Source: Chth-196 sp044376515 (lineage in GTDB: Bacteria > Verrucomicrobiota > Verrucomicrobiia > Chthoniobacterales > Chthoniobacteraceae). Taken from it: DNA of 6,551 nucleotides. The stretch is from contig JBILKV010000238.1 of the NCBI GenBank assembly GCA_044376515.1, positions 1-6,551 of the forward strand, written 5' to 3'. This document shows positions 1-6,154 of the stretch, in pieces (position 1 is the first letter of the stretch; every line of letters begins with the position of its first letter). The notes under the pieces were generated by a model. That model worked only from the letters and a program-made list of their open reading frames with translations. It was not told where the DNA came from and made no database searches. The translations under genes and the position numbers were made by a program.

Positions 1-192
1 CACCTCGGTGCGCCAGCGGATGGCGGTCTTTGCGTCCCACTGCACTGGAAGGTTGGGGGCGTCGGTGACCACGTTGTTCTGGCTGCTGCCGAGGAACCTG
101 GGCCAAGAATCAGCGGCGGACGCTGAAACCGACGCCAAAAGCGGGGCCAGACACAGAGCGGCGGGGAGGTGGAGATTCGGGGTGTTTTTCAT
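1..192 (-). CDS. Exported PQQ/BamB-like beta-propeller protein, 5' end only
   Basis: This is the first 64 codons of a gene read right to left that leaves the window at base 1. The product opens with MKNTPNLHLP, a hydrophobic stretch (AALCLAPLLASVSASA) and a likely signal peptidase I site after ASA near residue 26. The mature start, ADSWPRFLGSSQNN followed by APNLPVQWD and IRWRTEV, is the typical opening of the PQQ-like repeat proteins (outer-membrane assembly factor BamB-like fold) that are abundant in Planctomycetota and Verrucomicrobiota. In those proteins W-PRFLG and a later LP-W(D/S) precede the first beta-propeller blade. No Shine-Dalgarno is visible; the bases just before ATG 192 are pyrimidine-rich. 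The family is usually 400 residues or more and periplasmic or surface-located, often of unknown substrate. The blades lie outside the window, so the fold is inferred from the N-terminal signature only. The gene is divergent from its plus-strand neighbour. Confidence 0.75.
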   Translation of the reverse strand, partial: MKNTPNLHLPAALCLAPLLASVSASAADSWPRFLGSSQNNVVTDAPNLPVQWDAKTAIRWRTEV

Positions 193-526
193 CTGAGAGA
201 GGGGGGCGCAGTAAAAGGATACGAAATGCCGACTCTCGGGAGTGCCCGTTCTTAGTCGGGAGTGAAAGAGATTCCTGAGAGCCGGGGTTCGGAGTTGTAA
301 AACAGCTTCCAAGACGTTTTGCAAACTAGCCGGGGGACCCTTTGCGAGAATCTGTGAGCATTCCGACGCTTGTTTTTAGAATCGCCCAGGGTATCGTTCT
401 CCCCCACTTGGCCCGCAGGGTTGTGTTGAGAACAGAAAATTTATCGGGCCCTTGTCTCTACACTCTACACTCTACACTTTCGCGTGGGCCCCAGCCCGGC
501 CTCAGTACCCAAAAAGTTCTAAAGGC
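193..526. other. Intergenic region between divergent genes
   Basis: About 330 bases without a convincing gene. It separates the minus-strand PQQ-like gene from the plus-strand unknown gene and must hold the promoters of both, but I could not find a -35/-10 pair good enough to call. Short open frames here have no protein-like character. The only distinct structure is the 7-bp tandem repeat at 457-477, annotated separately. An AT-rich patch at about 431-446 just before the repeat may be part of the plus-strand promoter, which is a guess. Confidence 0.5.
457..477. repeat. Heptamer tandem repeat, 3 x TCTACAC
   Basis: Three perfect copies of TCTACAC stand head to tail, preceded by a partial CT and followed by TTT. 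The period of 7 is not a multiple of 3. The repeat lies at the 5' end of the open frame of the following gene, so it argues that translation starts downstream of it rather than at the TTG at 452. Such microsatellites can change length by slippage and could alter promoter or leader spacing here. That role is speculation. Confidence 0.8.
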
Positions 527-1318
527 GTGGAAAAAGCATCCAAATCCAGACACTTGTCCGACCTCGCGGCGCTCGCCGGCGCCCTTTTCCCGGAACGCTC
601 GAGTGATCCGTTGAAGCTGCACGCAGGGCAGGTTGTCCCAAGCATCTTCGGGGACACTCTCCCAGACGAAATTTCAGGCGAAGTGCTCAAATGCACCTCG
701 AATCTGATGGCCATTGTCAGGCCCCTTTATCCGACCCCTCCGAGGCCCACAGAACCCGGAGAATTCTTCAAAAACAAGACAACGGATGAACCTTATGTTA
801 AGGACTCTGATGTCGACTGGATTGCTGTCTGGAATGCGAAGATGCGGCAGGCGCGAACGGCGAATCTGGCGGAGATTGGAGAACACATTCACGCGACTCT
901 CGGGCTCGGGGAGAAAATGATCCGGTCCTTCCGACTGGAGGCATTGATGGAATTGCGCGCCTTGATTGAAACGGACTTGGCGAGCGAATCGACGAGTTTC
1001 GAGGGTTTGTTTCAACGTCTTTTCCGTTCGCCCGGCGACCGTAGGCAGGCGGTGACCACCGTCGCGGAGGCTGAGTATTTGCGCCGCTGTTGCCCCGTGA
1101 AAGACATCGGAGTGATGGATCTGTTGGCATGGCAGATTCCTCACCTGCTTCCGGAATGTGCCGGACGATCGCGGACACTGGGGGGACACTACTGGACGTT
1201 GCTGTCGGTGCAATGGCTGGCGAGATACGACAGCAAAGGAAGGATGAACGAGTGCCCCCCCAAGTGGAGGGCGCCTTGGACCGAGATGCGATCCTACGCC
1301 CAACTTCTCCGCCAATAA
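527..1318 (+). CDS. Protein of unknown function, about 263 residues
   Basis: I do not recognise the family. The frame is open from base 380 to the TAA at 1316-1318. It has a natural-looking residue mix (helical, charged, regularly spaced Leu/Ile) and codon choice typical of a coding gene. The start is uncertain: there is no ATG before 707, TTG 452 lies beside a heptamer microsatellite in residues of low coding character, and GTG 527 (VEKASKSRHLSDLAALAG) is the first start after which the sequence looks like protein. No signal peptide or membrane segment is visible, so it is probably cytoplasmic. The middle (roughly residues 100-170 from GTG) looks alpha-helical with alternating charge, for example LEALMELRALIETDLA. 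The C-terminal part is Trp- and Cys-rich (RRCCPVKD, GGHYWTLLSVQWLARY, PPKWRAPWTEM). The plus-strand neighbour is a decayed sigma gene. It could be intact, or itself a remnant that has lost its 5' end. Confidence 0.5.
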   Translation: MEKASKSRHLSDLAALAGALFPERSSDPLKLHAGQVVPSIFGDTLPDEISGEVLKCTSNLMAIVRPLYPTPPRPTEPGEFFKNKTTDEPYVKDSDVDWIAVWNAKMRQARTANLAEIGEHIHATLGLGEKMIRSFRLEALMELRALIETDLASESTSFEGLFQRLFRSPGDRRQAVTTVAEAEYLRRCCPVKDIGVMDLLAWQIPHLLPECAGRSRTLGGHYWTLLSVQWLARYDSKGRMNECPPKWRAPWTEMRSYAQLLRQ

Positions 1319-1342
1319 ACTGGCCGGGTGGGAGAGTGCCCG

Positions 1343-1413
1343 TCATCCGCGGTTCCTGCTGTTGTCGAGTGGGATGTAGGGCGCCGACGGCTGAGTCATC
1401 AGGTTCCTGCTGT
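1343..1413. repeat. Short direct repeat pair (GGTTCCTGCTGT)
   Basis: GGTTCCTGCTGT occurs at 1351-1362 and again at 1402-1413, each copy preceded by TCATC a few bases upstream (1343-1347 and 1396-1400). The copies are 51 bp apart, between the stop of the unknown gene and the start of the sigma relic. They could be operator half-sites or the trace of a small duplication. Nothing else supports either reading. Confidence 0.45.
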
Positions 1414-1437
1414 CCTCCGGACGGATCCCGAGGTTTT

Positions 1438-1875
1438 TCGGACTCGGCAGGCGACTGGCAGCATTGGTTTGCCGGCAACGGCCCCGGGCTGCTCCTGTTT
1501 TCGCGCCAGCAGCCCCGCTGTGAACTGGATGCACGCGACGTGTTTCAGGACGCCATGCTTCATGTTTGGAACCGGGGTGACGGACGCCCGCCGGAACCTG
1601 CGCGAGTGTTCGCCGCAGTCCGTCGCCGGGCGATCGATCCGGCGCGGCGAAACCAGCGCCGCCTTCAAAGGGACGGCGCTTGGATCGCGGGTTTCGCGGC
1701 GCAGGACTGGTTTCAGTGCCCCACTTCAGGGCGTATTCTTTTGGGGACGGTTTTCCCATGGCGTTGCCATGGGCTGAACAAGAAGTGCCCCTGGCGGGGC
1801 GTCAGCTTTGGCAAAAATCCGCGCCGGTTTTCTGCGCAACGCGGACCGATTGAATCACGAGACTCAGATCACTAG
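1438..1875 (+). pseudogene. Decayed ECF-type sigma-70 factor gene
   Basis: An intact relative would be an RNA polymerase sigma subunit of the extracytoplasmic-function class. The frame from about 1438 reads SDSAGDWQHWFAGNGPGLLLF, then ARDVFQDAMLHVWNR (sigma region 2 core, compare A-DV-Q-A---VW), then PPEPARVFAAVRRRAIDPARRN (region 2.4-like). Past the FAAQDWFQCP motif at about 1690-1720 the frame degrades. ALPWAEQEVPL, matching the region 4 opening LP-EQREV, is in a different frame (1761-1793). The region 4 helix-turn-helix then reappears in the first frame as WRGVSFGK and IESR (about 1791-1860, compare W-GLSF-EIA and T-ASRYRYAL). The conserved SRYRY end has become SRDSDH plus TAG. No start codon stands where the family normally begins; a TTT occupies that place. 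At least two indels and region 4 substitutions make a working product unlikely. Family assignment rests on recalled motifs. Confidence 0.6.
1755..1773. repeat. Perfect inverted repeat CCCATGGC-GTT-GCCATGGG
   Basis: An 8-bp perfect stem with a 3-base loop sits inside the sigma relic, exactly between the two parts read in different frames. It has no T-run on either exit side, so it is not a convincing intrinsic terminator. It may have been formed by a templated mutation during decay of the gene, or be a chance NcoI-type palindrome pair. Confidence 0.5.
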
Positions 1876-1966
1876 TAATCCAGAAAACTCAGGTACGTGG
1901 TATTAGGTGACGCCGCAGGAGAATGTGCGTGCACTCGTGTTGCAGGGTGAACCGCGGAAAGTCCCC

Positions 1967-1981
1967 CCGGGATCATCCCGG
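1967..1981 (-). terminator. Hairpin across the stop codon of the broken secreted-protein gene (weak)
   Basis: CCGGGA-TCA-TCCCGG forms a 6-bp perfect stem with a 3-base loop, and the loop is the TGA stop codon at 1973-1975. Downstream on the minus strand come GGGG and then ACTTT, so the U-tract is poor. It could aid mRNA 3'-end stability or weak termination of the minus-strand cluster, which ends here and faces the sigma relic from the other side. Confidence 0.25.
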
Positions 1982-2407
1982 CTCGCGGTAGGTCACAAAC
2001 ACCAAGTGCGTCAACATCTTCCCCCCGTAGTAGCGGTAGTTGTAGTAACCCCGCGACCCCGCGGGCAGCCCCTCTGAAAGGTAGACCGATTCGTCCTTTA
2101 GAAACACCGCCGCAGGGCGGACCGCACCGGTCAGCGGAAGTTTATCCAAGGCGAACGCCTTCTCTGCCACCCGTGAAAAGGCCTCCAAAAATTAAAGGGC
2201 CCCGTTCAAAAACGCCGGGTCCTCCTCGCCGTACACATCCCAAATCGGACCCGACACACGCTTCAACGCGGCCCGGCCCTGCTCGCTGAGCAGCAGTTGG
2301 GAGCGCTTTTCGGTCGATTCCCACGCGAGTGGATCCTTCGCATCCGACACACCTGTCACCCAGGCGGCCAGCACAGACAGCCAGATCGGCGAGCGCTTTC
2401 GACGCAA
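1973..2407 (-). pseudogene. Small secreted protein of unknown function, interrupted by one in-frame TAA
   Basis: The start is TTG at 2405-2407, chosen because a strong AGGAAAGGA Shine-Dalgarno ends four bases upstream and because it yields a clean signal peptide: MRRKR, then hydrophobic SPIWLSVLAAWVTG, with likely cleavage after VSDA. The mature part begins KDPLAWESTEKRSQ. After 71 codons a TAA (2192-2194) interrupts the frame, yet the same frame continues as convincing protein (FLEAFSRVAEKAF and so on) for another 71 codons to TGA at 1973-1975. The end is Tyr/Gly-rich (GYYNYRYYGGKM) followed by a beta-like LTHLVFVTY. A single base change (for example GAA, CAA or AAA to TAA) would explain the break; no shift is needed. 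I do not recognise the family. It starts 62 bases after the hydrolase gene on the same strand and was probably co-transcribed with it. A nonsense pseudogene, stop readthrough or a sequence error are all possible. Confidence 0.55.
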
Positions 2408-2416
2408 TCTTCCTTT
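2408..2416 (-). promoter_or_regulatory. Shine-Dalgarno that fixes a TTG start
   Basis: On the minus strand AGGAAAGGA stands immediately before AGA-TTG. It is the clearest ribosome binding site in the window and supports the TTG start of the small secreted protein. Other starts in this window lack a comparable motif. Confidence 0.55.
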
Positions 2417-2469
2417 CCTCACAAAGACAACCGGTTGCGCGCAGGCAGACTTTTCCGGTCCGAGCAGGG

Positions 2470-4998
2470 TTAGGGGTTGGGGGGACCCGCTTCGCGCAGC
2501 GCGAGTCGGTGCTTGAGCCAGGCGTAAATCGAGGCCCCAATCTGACGGTATCCCATTTCGTTCGGATGCACCGCGTTGCCCTCGGGATAGCCGTTCCACG
2601 TGTCCAATCCAAAACCAACCGGCACGGTTTCAAGGTTTTCCTTTTCGCGGCCTAGGAAGTGTCTTTGCTGGCGCTCCACAAGGCGGTGCTGGATCTGCTT
2701 CCAGTTCCAGCGGGGATACAGTTCCTTGTAGTTGGCCGTGAACGCGCCCTCCCTGTCATTGGGCGGCGGCACCAGGCAAATGCCAATCACGGCCCGCGGG
2801 GCTGCCTTGCGGAATTCCGCGATGAGGTTTTCCGCGTGGAAAAGCATGCCGGTGATTTCCTGATCCAAAGCGGTGGGTTGTTCGGCTTTAAGTCTGAAGC
2901 AGTCGTTGATTCCCAAAAGCACGGTGATGAAGTCCGGCACACGCCCCCCACAGCGTTCCTTGAAGTAGCGTTCCAGATCCAGCCTGGGCACCGGGGGCTC
3001 GCCGGTCGGAAATAAAAAAGGGCTTTTGTTGGTCTTACCGGCCTCCGGTTCGCCCTGGTCGTAGCGTGTCAGGAAGCTTTTCCACGTCCATCCTCCAAAT
3101 CCCTCGTGGGCAACGTGGTTCAGGGTTGAGCTCACGGGCTTCCGGTGCTGGGTGCCAAGCATTTGCAGCGTTGGATTTCCGGGAAGGGCGAACAGGCGCG
3201 CCAGCTCGTCCGCGTAGACGCCGCCGGCGGTCAGGCTGTCACCAACCACCAGCACTGTGCACGCGTTTTGCGATGCACCGGCTTGGGAGGGACTCACGTG
3301 GAGCGTCGAGGCGGCCTCCCCAACCGTCCTTTTTGCGGAATCCAAAACCCTCAACCGGAGCGGATAGCTGCCCGGCGCGGCCTCGCCCGGCGCAATCCTC
3401 CAGCGGTCGCCATCCCGCCTTCCGACCGGACAATCGAAGTCAAAAGTCACATCGCCAGGCCTCTCCGCAAGCAACGCGTTCGCGGGTAGCAACTGCCAAG
3501 CCTCTCCTGCAACCGCGTAAAGATCGGCCGGCAACGAGAGCCTCAGGCTGCCGGTCAAGAACGGCGGGACCCCATGCGCAGCCGACGGTGCCGCCCTTTC
3601 CCCCGAGGCGGTGAACCCACCCGGAAGAAGCCTGTGGACGGCAGAAAGAATGCGGCTCTCCACGTCGGGGGCGAAGCGCGTGGGCCGGTCGTAATACACC
3701 ATCGCACCACCGCCCTCGTAGCCGCCCTCCTCCAATATTCTTTTGGAAGGGATGTAGGCGGGGACGTCGTTCGAGTAGCCGTTGACCCAGAGCCGGCGGT
3801 GGTCAAACTCGCGTTTGATCCGCAGCGAATAGTCCACAACAACCTCACCCGGAAGGAACACCATGGCAAGGTCCTCGCCGAACGTCCAAGTCTGGACGAA
3901 ATACGGCAGCGTTTGCGGAAGAGCCTCGCCCCCCTCAATGCGCGCGAGGTTCTTGCGGGCATGGTAGGCGACCGCCGCCGAAGACGAGCCCGCCGTCAGT
4001 TGCAATTCCCCGCGGGTGGGTAGCGTGTCGAAGGCAAGTTCTATGGCCTCCGCCCGGCCCTCGGGGGCCTTGGACAGCGGAAGCAGCCGGGATCGTGCCA
4101 CCCGCGCAGCCTCTGCGGCGAGGGCACCGCCGTGCGCGACGGCAAGCTCGGGCTTGGACCGGGGACTGGGGTTCTGATCCGCGCCGCATCCGATGGCGGT
4201 CAGCGCAATTGCGCCGGGAAATTCGCGCTCCAAGGCCTCCTGCGCGCACCCGGCCCAGTCCCCATGAATTTGGTCGATCCCGATGGTGGTGCAATGGCAG
4301 GCGTAACTGGTGAGCAGTGCAGCGATGTTGCCGTCCAGATCAGTGATCCGCAGCACGGGCAACGCGTGGTCCACCGGGCGCATCGGAAACTTGCGGCGGT
4401 TCGCCGCAAAGCCGACCGATCCAACACCCCAGGCCATCCGGGAGGGCCTGCGGTTGGCCAGCGCCTCGAGTGCGACCTGTTCCAGCGCATCGGTGAGTTC
4501 CCGGGTGTAGCGTTCGATACCGGCCTGATGCTCAGCGGGGATATCCATACCGAACAGGTTTGGCAGGACGCCGGCAAGCATCGGGGCGCAGTGCGTGTGG
4601 CTGGAGCACACTGCAAAAGATTCATCCCTCAGGGGATGCCTGAGGGCAATCCTTCGGTGAACCTCCGCGCGGATCCACGAGGGCACACCGCAGTTATCAA
4701 CCGTTAGAAGAACCGAGAGGCCGGCTCCAGAATCCCCGCCGAAGGCAAGCGCCTTGGCGTAGATGTGTTGCAACACCCCCTTGTTCGGTTCGCGCCTCCC
4801 CCCGTAGCCGCTCAGCCGCACGGGGTAGTCGGGAGTGATGTCGCGCTTTGCAACCCCCACAGACACCGTGCAAGCGGATCCCTCGGGTTCCGGCCCCGCC
4901 GGCTGGGCCCCGAGAGGAATGGCCACCCAGACGAGGAGTGCCGACAGGAAAATGAGCACAAGGCTCTGGACGGGACGATTGAGTCGGGGGCGAGGCAT
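2470..4998 (-). CDS. Secreted two-domain hydrolase: neutral/alkaline ceramidase-type domain fused to SGNH/GDSL esterase
   Basis: 842 residues, intact. Residues 1-31 are a signal peptide (MPRPRLNRPV, then a hydrophobic core ending near PLGA), so the enzyme is exported. Residues 42-460 resemble the N-terminal catalytic domain of neutral/alkaline (non-lysosomal) ceramidases, Zn amidases that free a fatty acid from an N-acyl lipid. Visible motifs are DITP (53-56), SHTHCAP (133-139; His134/136), ACHCTTIG with His235, HGDWAG (245-250), GCGADQNPSPR (270-280), FLPGE (Glu385) and AYIPS with Tyr415. Residues 480-570 look like a beta-sandwich linker. Residues 580-832 form an SGNH hydrolase: GDSLT with Ser588, GFGGW (633-637), GIND (696-699), and a final NAVHPNEMGY with His811. 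The usual Asp three residues before that His is Asn808. ATG 4998 lacks a Shine-Dalgarno but gives a proper signal peptide. It lies 22 bases after a glycosidase relic and 62 before a small secreted-protein gene. The true substrate (ceramide, other N-acyl compound, acetylated glycan) is unknown. Confidence 0.85.
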   Translation of the reverse strand: MPRPRLNRPVQSLVLIFLSALLVWVAIPLGAQPAGPEPEGSACTVSVGVAKRDITPDYPVRLSGYGGRREPNKGVLQHIYAKALAFGGDSGAGLSVLLTVDNCGVPSWIRAEVHRRIALRHPLRDESFAVCSSHTHCAPMLAGVLPNLFGMDIPAEHQAGIERYTRELTDALEQVALEALANRRPSRMAWGVGSVGFAANRRKFPMRPVDHALPVLRITDLDGNIAALLTSYACHCTTIGIDQIHGDWAGCAQEALEREFPGAIALTAIGCGADQNPSPRSKPELAVAHGGALAAEAARVARSRLLPLSKAPEGRAEAIELAFDTLPTRGELQLTAGSSSAAVAYHARKNLARIEGGEALPQTLPYFVQTWTFGEDLAMVFLPGEVVVDYSLRIKREFDHRRLWVNGYSNDVPAYIPSKRILEEGGYEGGGAMVYYDRPTRFAPDVESRILSAVHRLLPGGFTASGERAAPSAAHGVPPFLTGSLRLSLPADLYAVAGEAWQLLPANALLAERPGDVTFDFDCPVGRRDGDRWRIAPGEAAPGSYPLRLRVLDSAKRTVGEAASTLHVSPSQAGASQNACTVLVVGDSLTAGGVYADELARLFALPGNPTLQMLGTQHRKPVSSTLNHVAHEGFGGWTWKSFLTRYDQGEPEAGKTNKSPFLFPTGEPPVPRLDLERYFKERCGGRVPDFITVLLGINDCFRLKAEQPTALDQEITGMLFHAENLIAEFRKAAPRAVIGICLVPPPNDREGAFTANYKELYPRWNWKQIQHRLVERQQRHFLGREKENLETVPVGFGLDTWNGYPEGNAVHPNEMGYRQIGASIYAWLKHRLALREAGPPNP

Positions 4999-5020
4999 GG
5001 CGGAAACGGGGTTCTCTCTG

Positions 5021-5667
5021 TCACCGATAACGAGTGCAAACCTCTTCCGTCACTCCGAATGCCAGCTCGCGGATCTCCGGCCAAGAGTAATCCACGGCGG
5101 TCCACGCACCAAATTCTCGCTTCGCCGTTTCAGAACCGATCAGCCAGTCGAGGGGTTCGGTCTTGCGCCGGTTGGCTCTCAGCATGAGCGGGTTGGCTCT
5201 CAGCATGAGCGGGTTGTGTTCGGTTTTGGAACCGTCGTGGGTGGCGTTCATGCGCATTGACCAGAGGATCTCCATTCCCTGTGTGCACGCGAAGCCGGTC
5301 GTCACACGGGACGGATCGCGCCCGGCGCTGATGCGCTCCGGAGCCCGGTCCGAGGCAAAAAACCCACCCTACCCGAGAATACCTGGCCGATCCGGGGGTC
5401 GTGCGTGAAGAGGTCGAAACCCAAGCTCCGCTTACGAGGGAAGAGGCTGTCCACGGGAGCGCCCGCCAGTGCGCTGTTGCCCAGATTGAGGAGCGCCTCC
5501 GCGGACAGTTTCCGTAGCGTGTTGACCGGTTCGTTGCCGCCCGTGTTAAAAACCAACCGCCTCGGGCGCTCAGGTACTTTCTTTTCAGGCAACCCCAGTT
5601 CACCCAGCCGTGCGTCCGGAGCACCAAGGCCTGACATCACGAGCATCGACTGCACCAAGAAGGCCAT
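5021..5667 (-). pseudogene. Truncated, frameshifted GHL10-like (family-10-type) secreted glycosidase gene
   Basis: The first part, from ATG 5667, opens with a hydrophobic leader (MAFLVQSMLVMSGLGAPDA), then RRLVFNTGGNEPV, ALAGAPVDSLF and GFDLFTHDPRIGQVFS. The frame shifts by -1 at the A6 run 5357-5362 and continues as DPSRVTTGFACTQGMEILW, SMRMNATHDG, DWLIGSETAK, GAWTAVDYSWPEIRELAF and EEVCTRY. These match my recollection of the glycosyl-hydrolase-like 10 proteins of Planctomycetota and Verrucomicrobiota, where EVFWSMRMNDTHD, WTAVDYA-PEIR and EEVCRNYDVDGIELDFFRHP occur in this order. Here the protein ends right after CTRY with R and TGA, so the DGIELDFFRHP segment with its acidic residues and all downstream sequence are missing (relatives are several hundred residues longer). 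NPLMLRA is duplicated by a 21-bp tandem repeat. An upstream ATG at 5703 is possible. With the frameshift, the loss of the 3' half and the duplication, it cannot encode a normal enzyme. Confidence 0.7.
5170..5216. repeat. 21-bp tandem duplication (2.2 copies)
   Basis: Two perfect copies of a 21-bp unit lie at 5170-5190 and 5191-5211, followed by the first five bases of a third. On the minus strand the unit encodes NPLMLRA twice, in frame with the glycosidase relic. Relatives as I recall them have the PLM--AN-LK segment once, so this is a recent slippage or duplication event in the damaged gene. Confidence 0.9.
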
Positions 5668-6154
5668 GTGAAAAACGGTTGCGGGGGTGGCGATTGCCGT
5701 CATCTCTGGGAGAGGGCCAATCTCAGCGGCTGACATGAACCCAGTGGTCCGCGGCCGCAGATACGCCGGTCCTTTTAAACAAGCGCGCTCCGCCCCCGTC
5801 GATCGGTTTTCTCCCGCAGCCGCAGGTTTTTCATCGAAGCTACCCGCCACGCGGTTCTGCGCGACGCCGCGGGGAGCGCTGCGGCCCTCCCCCAGCATCC
5901 TCGGGCCCACTCCAACCAGACCAAGTCGAAGGACTCGCCCTGTCGGGCGTTACCTTGAGTTTCGCGTCAGGCGGCCACCCCCTGCTTCCCCGGACACGGT
6001 CCCGATGCAACCTCGACCCTCCGCACGACGAATAAAAACCCCGTGTTTCGCCGCCAGAGAACACGTCCGCCTGTGTCCGTTAGCCACGGCGGGCACGGGT
6101 TCACCGAGTCAAAACCGTGCAGGCCACCCGTTCTGGCAGACGCTCTGTGACTGC
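5668..6154. other. Gene-poor stretch upstream of the glycosidase relic
   Basis: Nearly 490 bases lie between the start of the glycosidase relic and the stop of the small lipoprotein gene, both on the minus strand. Long open frames exist on both strands, but their products are Arg/Pro/Ser-rich without recognisable motifs, as expected from GC-rich non-coding DNA. The stretch contains a weak terminator candidate (6033-6065) and a longer-looped inverted repeat GCACGG/CCGTGC (6093-6098 with 6115-6120). The promoter of the glycosidase/hydrolase cluster should be here, but I found no -35/-10 pair with good spacing. Confidence 0.5.
6033..6065 (-). terminator. Possible intrinsic terminator after the small lipoprotein gene
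   Basis: On the minus strand CGTGTT pairs with AACACG (6 bp) around a 12-base loop, then GGGG and TTTTTA follow. It lies about 90 bases past the lipoprotein stop codon and has the right orientation. The stem is short and the Gs between stem and T-run weaken it. Confidence 0.3.

Noticed and set aside
674..1315. 213-codon open frame on the minus strand opposite the orphan gene
   Set aside because: The product is rich in Arg, Pro, Gln and His without motifs or a usable start context; the plus strand reads better as protein. It is a GC-rich antisense shadow.
798..1478. 226-codon minus-strand open frame
   Set aside because: Ser/Pro/Arg-rich, low-information product that runs across the boundary between the orphan gene and the sigma relic; no family trait.
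3066..3614. Long plus-strand open frames opposite the hydrolase (also 3574-4023 and 4132-4707)
   Set aside because: Antisense to a gene with clear domain motifs; products are Arg/Pro/Ala-rich and motif-free.
5357..5362. Programmed -1 frameshifting as a functional mechanism
   Set aside because: The heptamer fits, but the downstream part is truncated before the conserved core and no clear pseudoknot was seen, so a homopolymer indel is more likely. Kept only as a finding to check.
5130..5627. 165-codon minus-strand open frame containing an AHAESQP repeat
   Set aside because: The repeat is just the 21-bp duplication read in the wrong frame; the neighbouring frames carry the GHL10-like motifs.
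6093..6120. GCACGG/CCGTGC inverted repeat as a terminator
   Set aside because: The 16-base loop and the lack of a following T-run make it unconvincing.
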